Made by a program: the position numbers and the translations under genes. A stretch of 64,000 nucleotides of DNA from positions 248,001 through 312,000 of the forward strand of contig JAACJP010000008.1 of the NCBI GenBank assembly GCA_013368375.1. Reading direction: 5' to 3'. Under the pieces are notes generated by a model. That model did no database searches and was not told the origin of the DNA. It was given only the letters and a program-made list of their open reading frames with translations. This document shows, one piece after another, positions 23,658-34,719 of this stretch (positions are counted from its first letter, which is position 1; every line of letters starts with the position of its first letter). Origin of the DNA: Tricholomella constricta. Its lineage: Eukaryota > Basidiomycota > Agaricomycetes > Agaricales > Lyophyllaceae.

Positions 23658-24228
23658 ATGTTCGATGTGACCCATTTTTTTGCCATCCTGGCTGCCGTCG
23701 TCTTAACGGCTGCTTTCCCTGTTATTCACGTCGAGCCGAGGCTCTCGCCCATGCGAGAGGGCGACAATCCTCCTCTTGATAACTCCGTGGCGCCTAGCAC
23801 TATGCTTGCTATCGGTGTGGTGCTAGGTGCATATCGTCGTACCTCACTGCTATCCTCCCATCTCACAAAGCTGTGTAGCAATATTCATTTTAATGCTGGT
23901 CGCCCTCTACCAGCTTCGCCACTGGCCACCCGTTGCCCGGTATATTCTCAGAAATCAACGGTCTCAGCCCCCTGTATACGTTCGTCGCATGTCCACGGGA
24001 CTGCTCCTGCGCCCAATCAAATCCAGCTCAGCATCAACGATGACGATGGTGGATAAGCCCATGTCCTCGAGCCCTCTTCGATCCTCTTGCACCCGGTCTC
24101 TGTGCGCATTGCTGCCCCGATCGCATCCAGAGCTGGCCGATATACCACGCACGAGTACGTCCTCCTTGCTTTGGAAGATGCATCCGTCGTTAAACGCCGT
24201 CGTTAGCTTCGCCTCCTCTTCGAAGTAG
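23658..24228 (+). CDS. Small two-segment membrane protein, unknown
   Basis: ATG 23658 starts MFDVTHFFAILAAVVLTAAF, a hydrophobic N-terminal segment, then a short loop (EPRLSPMREGDNPPLDNSVA). With an intron from 23828 to about 23877 (GTGCAT donor, TGTGTAG acceptor) the frame continues TMLAIGVVLAIFILMLVALY, a second strong membrane segment, followed by a basic Ser-rich tail (RHWPPVARYILRNQRSQPPV; later KMHPSLNAVVSFASSSK). The second helix is rebuilt exactly across the splice junction, and a TATA box sits about 40 bp upstream; these are the main support. I do not recognise the family. The tail is Ser/Thr/Arg-rich and probably cytosolic. Confidence 0.5.
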
Positions 24229-24807
24229 TGGGATACTCCCCTCTCGTACTTCGTCGAAGCACGCGTCTAGACGCCCTACACCAAGTACCGACCTATTGTT
24301 ATCCCAGTTTCGTTATTGCTTGTCGTGTTTTCAAAGAATGTTTTTCCATCGATATCAGCTCAAGGCGATACCCTACCTTGGATACCAGCTTCATCGTCTG
24401 CTCCTCTCCATCGTCTCCATCGTCCGCTTTCTTCGTTACTTAGCTACCCCACCGCCGCCGTATGTGACACCCTAGCCATACCATCTCCATTTTCTACACA
24501 AGATCTCATCGCTTTCTACCGTGCACGTACATATCCCTATGTATCCATTGGCTATACATCGTGATCGTTATCGCTGCCATCTGAGCTTTCCACGAAAAGT
24601 ACATACCTTTACACATGTGAATGAGGAGGAGTTGTAACGCATGTGACGGACGGAAGCGTCACGCACTTGCCAAAACTCTCACTTCAAACTCGGCAGCTCA
24701 TTTTTTTGAGCAACCGTCGTATCGACCTCCCTCAGCGGCGCATATCACCAGCTACCGCAACTTAACTAATTGAGGAGATTGGTCGAAAGTTAATAATATC
24801 CTTCATC
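24229..24807. other. Intergenic, no gene seen
   Basis: About 580 bp between the small membrane protein and MSP1. Pyrimidine-rich at the left, AT-rich near 24770. No coding exon supported. Confidence 0.35.
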
Positions 24808-26313
24808 ATGGTGACGAGCACTACGAAGCGAGCTATGCTCGATGGTGAGCCCCTCATAATTGCCAGATTCAACGCCAGAAATACTGAGTGGGCACCTTTA
24901 GTTGCGCTATTTTTTGCTTCTCAAGTGTGTGCTGCATTCTCATTTCATGTGCCCCGCTAAACGTACATGCAAGGCAGCATTATACTATACCATGCGCGTA
25001 AGCAGTTGCATATATTCTAGTCGGCGTGTTTTGACGAATCCATGACTTTCAGTGGGTCCTCGATAGTGTGTCACCAGATAAGAAGGAGGACGTCAAGGCC
25101 AAGCAGTTAGAAGCGTTGAAGCGGTTAGGACACGCGGGTCTCAAACTCGATGAATACGAACGTACGTTTCGCTATTTTCTAACCGCGATGGTAAACTTAC
25201 TATCTCATCCAGGGACGGTGGCAAACGAGGTAATACATCCCGACGACATACACGTCCGGTTCAATGGTGCGTACTCCGCTCTTTCACCCAACCGTCAAGC
25301 AGCTAACCCGGCGGCAGACATCGGCGGCCTTGACCCCATCATCTCTTCACTTCGAGAATCCATCATCTACCCCCTCCTCTACCCAAACCTTTTCACCTCC
25401 TCCTCTTCTCTCCTCGGCGCCCCCAAAGGCGTCCTCCTCTTCGGCCCGCCAGGGTGCGGCAAAACCATGTTGGCGAAGGCTCTTGCAAAAGAGTCCGGCG
25501 CGACCTTTATCAACATCGCCGCGTCCGTTCTCACAAACAAGTGGTACGGCGAGTCAAACAAGCTCGTCGCAGGCCTATTTAGTCTCGCGCGCAAGACTCA
25601 GCCGAGCATTATCTTCATTGACGAGATTGACTCGTTCCTTCGGGAGCGGACAAAGGGCGATCATGAGGTGACGGGCATGATGAAGGCAGAGTTCATGACG
25701 TGTGTATCTCAGTCCTGGCGAAGCTGTATGAGATTAACGTGATATGGGCACCGATAGGTTATGGGACGGCCTACTTTCCGCCTCGGACCGCATACTGGTT
25801 CTCGGAGCCACGAATCGACCGAACGACATTGATTCTGCTATCCTTCGACGTATGCCCAAACGATTTGCAATTCAGCTGCCCAACTTCGAGCAACGGCTGA
25901 AGATCCTCTCCCTCGTTCGTCCCCTCCTCTTTCTGTCTATTGCTACCCAACTAACACTCTGGATTTGAGCAGATGTTGAAAGATACCAAGCTCTCGTCTG
26001 ACTTCCCTATGACCTCACTCGCAGAGCTTTCCGAGGGCCACTCCGGCTCCGACCTGAAGGAGATGTGTCGCAATGCTGCTATGGTGCCGGTGCGAGAGTA
26101 TATGAGGAGCGCCGTGGAGAACCAGGAGCTTTTGGCAAAGGGGCAACTCGAGGTGTTTATTTTCTTCCCCAACTCTTTCGAGAAGCGCATGCTTATTTGT
26201 GGTGACAACTATAGGGCTTCAATTTACGGCCGCTGACGTTGGAAGACTTCTTTGCACATGATGGGACAAGTCAGCTACCGCCGGCTGAGTATGATGAGAC
26301 TCGGTTAGATTGA
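24808..26313 (+). CDS. MSP1: Msp1/ATAD1 outer-mitochondrial-membrane AAA ATPase
   Basis: Extracts mislocalised tail-anchored proteins from the mitochondrial outer membrane. Exon 1 (24808-24844) is followed by two microexons, 24902-24924 (23 nt) and 24974-24997 (24 nt), and by the exon from 25053. Together they encode the N-terminal membrane helix ([20 protein letters not shown]). The AAA domain has [20 protein letters not shown], Walker [21 protein letters not shown], pore loop [20 protein letters not shown], Walker [36 protein letters not shown] and [10 protein letters not shown]. The end has [26 protein letters not shown] and [20 protein letters not shown]. All catalytic residues are present. 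Stop TGA 26311-26313. Confidence 0.94.
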
Positions 26314-26890
26314 TGTATTTATCCCTGTTGCTGGTTGCCTTGCGATCTCACCTATAGATCTACGTCTACGTCACATATATTAAGTACCTTCGGTACGTTA
26401 ATGGATACACTTGTATTATCACCGAGGCGCTCGATGGGAGCATCAGCTGACTTGCTACGTTCAGGTGGCGACGACGTGAGCTGTTCGAACAGACCGTTAC
26501 GGACGAGGCAGTCGCTCCCATGCCATTTGCCCCGTAGACACCAGGATATCAAATCCGTGGACCTATTAACGTTGAACATATAGACGGTGAATGTTGATAT
26601 GAGGCGTCTTCTCGCGAGCATGGCGACCATTTTACTCAGGCCTTGGTGGAGCGCGGATAGAAATAATTAATACATCTCCTTGAAGTAAGGAATATGTGGT
26701 CGAGACCATCAACAACCCAGAGACATTGGGACGTGAATAGACGGGAGAAGACTTCGACTTGAAGATATTCAGGATACATAGAGCGATATAGACGGACGTC
26801 CGAAGAATCCAGAATTAAACCCAGGTTGGAAGAGCTTGCTCGTGGCAGATAACTTTTGGGTAGTCGGAGGCAAATCATGTATAAGAGTGA
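26314..26890. other. Convergent 3' region, no gene seen
   Basis: About 580 bp between the stops of MSP1 and the mitochondrial uL6 gene. Minus-strand frames at 26352-26630 and 26636-26878 show no family similarity. Confidence 0.35.
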
Positions 26891-27590
26891 TTACTTCTTC
26901 TTGACGCTCTTTATCCTAATCTGCTCGTTCCCAATGAAAATTCCCTGGAGAAAGCAAACTTAGCCCCGACCTCACCACAGAATACCAGAAAACACGACTC
27001 ACTTTGCCCTTATATGGCTCGGGTTTCCTGTAACTTCGTACCTTTGCAGCGAACAGCCCCAACAGATGCTTGTCCGTACACCCAAGGATAATTTTCGTCG
27101 GCAACGGCACCTCTGCTGTGATGTGGGTCGGGATGGGCACGAAGACCGAATGCGAGTACCCCAGCTTCATATTGAGGCGCTTCCCGTTCCCTCCATCCGA
27201 CGTGCCGCGCGGGTCCTCCTCCAGCGCCACTCGGTACCCAACACCAACGAGATACAGCGGCACGGAGAAGCCCTCCGTCATGCCCGTAATGGCGTTGAAT
27301 ATCAACGTCCGCGTCGTACCCCACATCTGCCTCTGCCCTTTAATCTCTGCATCCTCCACGGTGACCGCCATCATGTTTGTTTCGGGGAATTCAATCTTCA
27401 TGTAGGGCTGGAGAGGGACGGAGGTCGTTCCGAGAGGCCCTGATATTGAGAGCGCGGTCGAGGAGGGGGTGAGGGTGACATTGGCGGGGAACCTGATGGG
27501 CTCGCGTCCAATGTGCGAGACGTGGGCACTGACGCGTGCTGTCGACGAGAAACAGCGTATTGCCTGACCCAGCCGTGACCGAATTATCAT
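26891..27590 (-). CDS. Mitochondrial ribosomal protein uL6m
   Basis: Large-subunit protein of the mitochondrial ribosome (bacterial L6; yeast Mrpl6). ATG 27590 starts a basic, hydroxylated presequence (MIIRSRLGQAIRCFSSTARV). The L6 body follows: SHIGREPIRFPANVTLTPSS, ISGPLGTTSVPLQPYMKIEF, MWGTTRTLIFNAITGMTEGF, PLYLVGVGYRVALEEDP, LGYSHSVFVPIPTHITAEVP and the diagnostic TDKHLLGLFAAKVRSYRKPE with PYKGKGI. One intron follows PYKGK; the last exon reads GIFIGNEQIRIKSVKKK and stops at 26891-26893. The usual L6 end motif PYKGKGIR appears here as PYKGKGIF. Confidence 0.93.
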
Positions 27591-27725
27591 GGTGTTCAAG
27601 AAACGAGAAGGAGGATTAGGTAATCAACCACCTTCAAAAAAAAATAACAACGCCAACGCGTCAATTTTGACGCGTTCCCCGCCGAAAGCCATATGGCGAA
27701 ATATTATCCTTATTACATCTATAAT

Positions 27726-29255
27726 CTACGACAAAGAGGCGCCAACCAGTGTAGGAGCCAAGCAAAGACCATCCTTCGTGCGAATTTTGTGCACAGTCTT
27801 TGTTGTTGGGTTGATCCAAGCAGCTTCCCTCGACTCGAGAGTGATGAAGCCTGTCATAAGAGTCAGAATGAAACAGAGGACAAGTGGGCTTCACTGACCA
27901 GGCTGGATCGCTTCAAAGATCTTCTTCTTCGGGTTTAGTTGAGCAAGAGGTGTGCCATCTATAGGATTCGGGAATGAGATGCTGAATAGACGAGCGGAGG
28001 ACAAGTTTCGTACTCTCGAATTCGCCGTCAAAGTAGACCCTGTCTCCTGGTTTCGCGTTTGCGGGTGGCTGAATAAGTTCAATGCCTCCTTCCTTGCCTT
28101 CCTTGGCTGTAGCCTATAAAGCCGAATAAAATCATTCGTAGTAAATACATGGCAGTAACACAACTCACACAGAGAACCATCGCGAAGCTCTTGACACCAC
28201 GCATGTTGGCGGGCTTCAGATTACAAACGGCAACGAGGAATTTGTCCCGCATTTCCTCAATTGGAATATAATTGACGAGACCTGACACGACCGTTCTGGG
28301 ACCTGTCTCTTCACCGATATCGATTTGCTGGATGGAAACATGTCAGTTCGGAAAAAGCGAAAGCAATACCGGCAAACATGCCTCAACGTAAAGGCCGTCG
28401 GCATCGGGGTGCTTCATGACTGAATAGGAAAAGTTTCAAGTTTTAGACGCGGATGTCGAGGAAAGAGAGTGTCCTCACTATCAACAATACGCCCTACACG
28501 AAGGTCGATCATAGACGGTACAGGCTCTCCCTCGTCTGCAGCTGGCGCTTTGCCGGCCTTCTTCTTTCCAGCATCCTCCGCGGCAGCATTCTTCTTCTTT
28601 CCTTTCACCGCTGGGGCAGCGGCGGCGGCGGCAGGAGGCGCCTCGGATGCTGCCTTCTCGGCCTCAACAGCAGCGGGTTTCTTCTCCTTCTTCTTCGGGG
28701 GCTCGATTTTCCGTTCAGCTTTAGGCGCATTCTCGAGATCAAAGGCGACGACATTGAAGGATGGGCTAATAGAATCTGCGAAGGGGCGGACAACAGGTGA
28801 TGATTGTATGTGGTCAAAGAAACGCGTCAGGGAGGGGAGAGCGTAGCATTGCGGAAGTTGAAGTTTGGACTAGTCACTGGAGCAGTCAGAATGCGCTCCT
28901 TGCACGGAAACAATGATTGACATACAAAGAAGGGATGCAAGGCGCCGTAGAGGGCGACATCTGCGGCGGTCAATTGGTTACTGACGAGGTATGTACGGGG
29001 AACGAGGGTAGAGTTCAAGGTCTATGTGGAGTCCTTGGCATTCAGCCATCGATGTCAGCCTTGACCGAAGCCAGCACGCACCTGGACATTGGTATCACTG
29101 GCAACATCAGCTTGCCCCGCCTTCTCAATCCACTCCGCAACCTCCGCCTTCTCTGTTTCGGACTGGCCGATGTGTCGCGTGCCGTTCTCGGTGACGGCGA
29201 CGACGAGCTCTTTGACGGGCGTGTTCAGCTTTGAGACGGCGGATTGGAAGGACAT
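27726..29255 (-). CDS. ARC1: Arc1/AIMP1-type tRNA-binding cofactor (EMAPII domain)
   Basis: Cytosolic tRNA-binding factor that, as yeast Arc1, delivers tRNA to methionyl- and glutamyl-tRNA synthetases. The N-terminal half is GST-like (NQLTAADVALYGALHPFF; QCYALPSLTRFFDHIQSS-type segment and PSFNVVAFDLENAPKAERKI). A Lys/Ala-rich linker follows (PPKKKEKKPAAVEAEKAASE; VKGKKKNAAAEDAGKKKAGK). The C-terminal OB-fold domain has IDLRVGRIVDIMKHPDADGL, YVEQIDIGEETGPRTVVSGL, LVAVCNLKPANMRGVKSFAM, VLCATAKEGKEGGIELIQPP and NPKKKIFEAIQPGFITLESR, ending TLVGASLS at TAG 27726-27728. ATG 29255 is chosen at the first Met of the GST-like region. It could also be called AIMP1-like; the GST-like N-terminus favours Arc1. 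Confidence 0.9.
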
Positions 29256-30619
29256 CGTGGGCGGTGGTGATCCAGATAATCTAGGGAGTAATCGATGAAG
29301 GCGGCTCAGGAATGTCATTTTTGGTCGCAAAGATTGACCTTCACGTGATGGACGTTTCTCAAGATTCCACTAAAGATATCACCTTCCTTGCTTTTTTGAC
29401 GTACGGCTGTCCCTTACTATGGCGGCAAAGATAATCTAAATAAATCTACATATGCATGCATCAAGCAGTTCAATGGCACGACACTGCGCAATATACATAC
29501 CATGGTCGATTATAGTTTTTTCGCCGATCTAATCTCTTATCTCAAATTGAGCCGCGGCCCGGGCGATGGATGGTTAACTTGAACTTGGTGCTGCGCTCCG
29601 CCTGCCATTCGGGGCTTTACCGCAAGTCTGCAACACACCGGGCGGTAATGCCAGAGCACGATGCCCGTATCAAGGACATTCTGGGATGAGTTATGTAAAA
29701 GAATGGTGCACGAGATGGTGTTTTTCGGAGATATCGCAGAGGGTGATCTCGTCATTGAACTCAACGTATTTCTCTCGCACAAACCCAAGCTGCCACACGT
29801 GCGTGAGTCATCCACCAAAATATCAGCACCTTGACCATATCATTCACTATGAAGCATATGGGGAGGTGAAGGGAGAATCGATTGGGAGGCACAGCACGGT
29901 GTGAAGACTCGATGTCGCATATCTTCCACCAACGCCAGGCTCGGCACATGTCAATTCGTAGCCTATCGCCTTTTGAAGGCTTCGGAACCGATGGACGAAA
30001 CGGAAATCATGCCGGAGCTCATGGTGCGTAGAATCATTTCTCATCCGAAATTGCTATCTACGCATCATGGATGCAACGGCAAATAGGTGTCCTCGCTGTT
30101 AAATGAACACTTCAATACCGCTTGTAATGAAGCACATGACCCAGAGCCTGTGCAGAGACTTGTTCAGACGGACATCACACTTCACGGAGAAGATGATACT
30201 TCTTGATGTCCCAGCCGCTCGGTAAACCAACATGAAGACCCTTCACCGTGCTCAAACGTAGAACCGAAACACAATTCACGTCTTTCGCGAAGTACATTCA
30301 TTCGCCTGTCCCAACAGACGACTGTTTACGATGTTGATGAGCCTCTCCTCAGAAGACTAGAGCAGGAGCGATAATTCATGAACAACCTTTTCCTAGCGGT
30401 CCTTCCTCGATAACGAATATGCATCCTGTACTGTTCACGGGCTTCAACGATGATTAATGCTTGATCTGTAAAGTTGCCGCAAGGAATAAATGTATTACAT
30501 ATCATGATTTTAAAGGACTAAAGCTTGTGATGAACGTGAACGATGAAAATGGTGTTACTGAAGTACAAGAGAGAATATGGGGGAATGTATGCATGCACCT
30601 CGAGGCCTCAGTGCCCACT
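29256..30619. other. 1.36-kb gap, no gene seen
   Basis: Between the Arc1-type start and the stop of the histone-fold gene. Short frames occur on both strands (for example 29537-29818 minus, 29686-29904 plus), none with similarity or intron support. The left end should carry the promoter of the Arc1-type gene. No repeat or transposon end was recognised. Confidence 0.35.
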
Positions 30620-31894
30620 CTAATCTGCGCGGTGCTGTTGCGAGTATATCGTGCGTCCCGGGTTTTGCGCGACGCGGCCGAACGGCCCTCCAGGGCCTTG
30701 AAGGAAGCCGCTCGCGGGCCCTGTGTACTGACCTGGCCAGGGTTGATGTGTTTCTTCTTGGGCGACGAGGGGCGACGACCGTGACGGCTGATAATGATGA
30801 GGGGAGGCGTTCTCGCTCGGTTCATGCGATACGGCGGGCGTAAGTGTACCGGAGCGTGATGGAGCGGTGGTATGGCCGTTCGCAAGCGGCGACGGTCGGG
30901 CAGGCAGAGATAATCGTCCGTTTTGAATAATTATGGAGTGCGCTGCGCCAGTTCTAGGAGCGTGCGTGTCGACCCAGTCGCTGTATGTCTCGTCTCTTTC
31001 CCGATCGTCCGAAGGGAGGCTACTGCTGGGTGCTCTACTATCCGGCCTTCGGTCGTGTCTTGCTGAGATGCTGCCGCTCGCCTGCCCGTTTGTTGTGTTG
31101 CGGGCCTTGACTTTCGTTTTAGGGGGCGCGGAGGCAGAAGTGAACGGACGTATCGATGATGACGCTGTGGGATCTTCGTCGAATACCTCCTTTTCCTTAG
31201 CTTCGCGCATGAGCAGCGCCTCGGAAAGAGAAACAGGGGCGGGGATAGTGCCTTGGAAGATGAATGGAATGAGGATCGCGCAGCGCGACATGGATTAAAC
31301 ATACGTACCATTAAGGAACATGAACTCCTGGTACTGCTGAGTCGTGGCAGCTGCGGGTAGACAATCAATACGGCGTATATCAGTCAAGCACTCGAAAACG
31401 CACCCATGTCGCTGTAGTTTACCGTAGATCGCCGTTCCGCACTGGCTCGAAGCTGCCCAGCTTGTGCCATCCTTTTAATAAATTCCTCCTTCAATAATGT
31501 TAGCTTTTCCTAGAAGCTCCGTGTTTAATTGACGCACTGTAGCAACGGAGAGAATGAAGAGCCCTTCTTTGGACAAAGCCAAGTTGCCAGTCACGCCTGG
31601 AATGAGTTGTGTCAATCGAAGTCCGGAAAGGCTGGGCAATGACCACGCACCGTCCGCTTGGATGATATTCTCGAGTCGCAAAGATGGCAGTAGACTGGAG
31701 CCGGGTATGCGTTGACCGCCCCCCGCCGCGCCGTTTTGCGTGTCGGCGTCCATCTCTGGTGAGTCCGAGTCCGAATCCAGCTGGTCTACTTCATCTTCGA
31801 CGTCAGATTCCACGGTCTCGGGGGCGCTCATGAAAGTTGGTGGGTCTTTCGGAGGATACGAAGGCTGAGCTGACCCATTGGCGTGGTGAGACAT
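30620..31894 (-). CDS. CHRAC1/Dpb3-like histone-fold protein with long disordered tail
   Basis: Histone-fold (CBF/NF-YB/HMF) protein of the type that pairs with a Dpb4/CHRAC17-like partner in DNA polymerase epsilon or an ISWI remodeller. ATG 31894; the first ~70 residues are acidic (ESDVEDEVDQLDSDSDSPEM). After splicing the fold reads SLLPSLRLENIIQADGGVTG, NLALSKEGLFILSVATEEFI, KRMAQAGQLRASAERRSTVN and YSDMAATTQQYQEFMFLNGT. TVNYSDMAATTQQ matches the YSDLA motif of CHRAC1 better than POLE4. The helix SLSEALLMREAKEKEVFDED follows. The remaining C-terminal part is a long low-complexity tail rich in Ser, Pro, Arg and Gly (for example TGPASGFLQGPGGPFGRVAQ), much longer than in animal CHRAC1. The exact complex is inferred. 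Confidence 0.8.
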
Positions 31895-32184
31895 GCGGAA
31901 TACTGGGAAAAGAGGGAGTCGAGGGGTTGAGAGGTTTCAGGACGGTTATATCAAGGCTGCATGGAAGTGGGTGACGGCTTTTCAGGAGACTGCTACTCAG
32001 ACTTGATGGATGCAAGTCACGCTCGGAAGTGTTTTTTCGCGCTTCAATTCGACCCTCATGTATACTCAGCATGCAATGAAATTTTTGCAATCACAACAAA
32101 ATCGCTACAACATTTCGTGATGTGACATTAACAGTACAAGCACACTACACAGTACATTCTGCTTCATAACCGCATCGAATATTT

Positions 32185-32788
32185 TCAGTGGATAGGAACC
32201 ACTACACTCCCCTTATCCTCCGCCTTGGGGATGTTGACGGTGAGTATTCCGTGGTCAAGATTGGCAACAACATTGCTGCCATCAACTGGGCGAGGAAGCC
32301 AGACTGTGCGTCGGAACGACGTATTCCCAACAAAAGTGCGCTCAGAGGACAGTTGGTTTCCAGTTTCCTCCGGGTGGGCCACGGCGGTTGAGCCTACACG
32401 AATATATATAATTAGAAGCGAACAGGGGAATACATGAAATGGATATACCTTCTTGAGCTTCAGTAGTAGTAGCGTTAGCTGTTTCCCCACTCTGGATCTG
32501 GCGTCGGGTTTCCACTACTTTTCCCTCTATCGTGACACTCCTCCCGGCATCGCCGATTCGTACCTCGATATTATCCTTCTGCACACCAGGAACCTCGGCT
32601 TCCACGACGTATTTGTCACCTTCTTCCTTCACATCTATGGCAGGCCGGGTAATATTGAAGCCATCGAACAACGAATGCCGATTGGCAACATGATTCAAGC
32701 CGCCGAAATAAGATGAACGGCCCGGATGGACGAGGGGCTCTTCGAGCATGCGGAAGAGATCGCGAACAAGCTGGCGAGAGATAGACAT
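32185..32788 (-). CDS. Small heat shock protein, Hsp20 family
   Basis: ATP-independent chaperone that holds unfolding proteins. ATG 32788 begins MSISRQLVRDLFRMLEEPLV, then HSLFDGFNITRPAIDVKEEG. The alpha-crystallin domain runs from DKYVVEAEVPGVQKDNIEVR and RSVTIEGKVVETRRQ, through an insertion rich in Thr/Glu (SGETANATTTEAQEGSTAVA), to NTSFRRTVWLPRPVDGSNVV and ANLDHGILTVNIPKAEDKGS, with the family hallmark G-I-L-T-V (L-x-V type). The protein ends VVVPIH. One 55-bp intron lies at about 32393-32447. The upstream sequence has a TATA box and heat shock elements, consistent with stress induction. Confidence 0.93.
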
Positions 32789-32823
32789 TGCTTTGCTTGC
32801 ACTTCAAGCGATGGGTGCGCGAC

Positions 32824-32831
32824 TTTATATA
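32824..32831 (-). promoter_or_regulatory. TATA box of Hsp20 gene
   Basis: On the minus strand this reads TATATAAA, 36 bp before the ATG at 32788. A strong TATA box close to the start is typical of stress-induced genes. Confidence 0.6.
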
Positions 32832-32848
32832 CAGCATTCCCAGACATT

Positions 32849-32910
32849 TTCCAGAAAGTTGTAGAACCTTGAGCGAATGACTTCAACGTTCTGGATTCGC
32901 ATTCTGGATC
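32849..32910 (-). promoter_or_regulatory. Heat shock elements upstream of Hsp20
   Basis: Plus-strand text holds TTCCAGAA (32849-32856) followed by GTAGAA at 10 bp spacing, and two further TTC/GAA-type units in gttctggattcgcattctgga (about 32889-32909). These are inverted nGAAn repeats of the kind bound by Hsf1. They lie 60-120 bp upstream of the start codon, just beyond the TATA box. Confidence 0.6.
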
Positions 32911-33128
32911 CCTCCATAACAAACAACCGTCAACTGTGCACAACTGACGCAAAAGACCGCAAGGTAGGTCAGTGTAGTCCTCATGTTATTTTCATTCGTA
33001 GACGAGCGTTGTGGTGCTAGATTACAAATGGTAGAAATGCGTATGACAGGTACATGTACTTGAGAGCGTTCCAGATAGAAAAAATACAAAGATTACTTAG
33101 ATGGCCCATAAAAATGCTTCACTGACCC

Positions 33129-34492
33129 TCATATGGGACCCGGCCACTCGACGACCCACTGCGCAGCTACAGTATGTTCTTGATTGTCGTCATCCTCGAA
33201 CTTTAACTTGTACATTGGCATGTACTTTGACGATGGTGTTGCCTGAACAGTTTTCTCAGCGAACATTCGAGTGACAGAAAAACTGGAGAATATATGACGA
33301 GCCACTTACACGAGGATTAAGTTCTTTGGGCATGGAAATTACCTCGGCACGATAGAAGCAGCTGGTATCTGGATACAGCGCCATGACGGTCGCACCCACA
33401 GGAAACTCTGGATACGCGCTGACATGTGACGGGCTATTTGGCGGTGCGTTCGGGTCCGGAAGCGGTATGATAGCTCGAAGTGTTGTGTTGTAAAGGCTGT
33501 GTGTCGTAGGTTCAAGTTGAAAAAAACACCATTATAAAGATGCGCTTTCACATACAGGCCAGGTTGTCCATCTTCCTGAGGCTCAGCATCCTGCACTTCG
33601 TATCTTATAGGAAATAAATTGAGTAATGACGGAATCGAATGAAGGAATAGTATGAGTCTGAGTATACCTGTTTTTGTCCGCGTTTATGGACTTGATGATA
33701 AGGGCAAGAATCCAGGTGTTTTCGTCGTTATCCGCGGCTCCGCCGTTCGCGGACTTGCCGGGCGGCGGGTGAAAGGCCACCTTCCTACCTTCCTGAAGTG
33801 GAAGTTGTGGGCCCAGTGCTTCTCGACGCGCCTTCGGGTCGCGCGAAAACGGTATCGCGAGAGGGGGGCCTACAGAATTCCGCGCAGGGAGGGTTATAGA
33901 AACACTACGGCTGTTCGGAACGTTGACCGAAGGCATAGGAATTGGGGTCACAGATGGTGAAGGCGCTCGTGGACGCTTGAGGCGCTTTTCTACATAGTGC
34001 GACTATTAGTATGATGCAAAGCTCTCGCTTGCATTTCTTACCTTGGAGGCCTTGATCAAAAGGAGCCTTTCTCAAAGCAATCAAGACACCTACACGTTCG
34101 ATCGCATCGTCCAAGGCTCTGATTATTAGTTAGAGCTATCTGTTAGATATTTGAAGATTAACAGCCCTACTTGGCTTCTTCCTCTGCAGCTATTTGGATG
34201 TCACGGAGTCCAGGTGCGAGTTTCTTGTATATTGTTTTTACACCGTCAAGGCCCTCAGCCGGAAGAGTGTCATCCGGTGGCCAAGCAGATATGAGTCTGT
34301 TTACCCGCTCAATCGTCTCTAGTGTCGATTGGCTTGAATATTTCTTCGACAAAGCGGTTAACGATTGGGCCGCATGGGACCAAAATTCCACTTCTGCCCA
34401 AAGTAAAGTTAAAGAGGCGATTGAGAAAGATATACGCTCGTCCAACCTTCGGATGAAGCGGGACGCGTAGATAAACCTCGCCGTCTGTCCAT
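33129..34492 (-). CDS. SGF29: SAGA-complex subunit Sgf29 (tandem tudor)
   Basis: Reader of H3K4 methylation in the SAGA HAT module. The ATG at 34492 with a 50-bp intron gives MDRRRGLSTRPASSEEVEFW. The coiled N-terminus continues SHAAQSLTALSKKYSSQSTL, ETIERVNRLISAWPP and ALDDAIERVGVLIALRKAPF. A Pro/Ser linker follows (PSVTPIPMPSVNVPNSRSVS). The tudor part reads RKVAFHPPPGKSANGGAADN, ENTWILALIIKSINADKNRY, VQDAEPQEDGQPGLY, AYPEFPVGATVMALYPDTSC, FYRAEVISM and KYMPMYKLKFEDDDNQEHTV, ending VVEWPGPI. VMALYPDT-FYRA is the aromatic cage region of the family. A TTG-initiated frame at 34445 was not used. Confidence 0.9.
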
Positions 34493-34719
34493 GAAAAGTG
34501 CGCCGGGACTAAAGCATGAACGTTTGAAGATTGGTTCAAAGTATGATGCTTGAGATCAAGTTGAACTTGTCAAGTTGTCGTTCAACAAAATTCACGCGTT
34601 AAATTTAAACTCCGCCCGAGAGTATATCGGGGATCGGGAAAAACTATCAGATAAGATTAAAGCGAGATGATACTTAGAATCTGCTTAGAATGCACGATGC
34701 GCTGTTTGCAACTGTCAGA

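Noticed and set aside
34167..34445. TTG-started frame MDERISF as the SGF29 start
   Set aside because: No ATG, and a 50-bp intron from ATG 34492 restores a better family N-terminus.
26891..34492. Co-directional minus-strand genes as an operon or gene cluster
   Set aside because: uL6m, Arc1-type, histone fold, Hsp20 and SGF29 have unrelated functions and separate promoters; eukaryotic gene order explains it.
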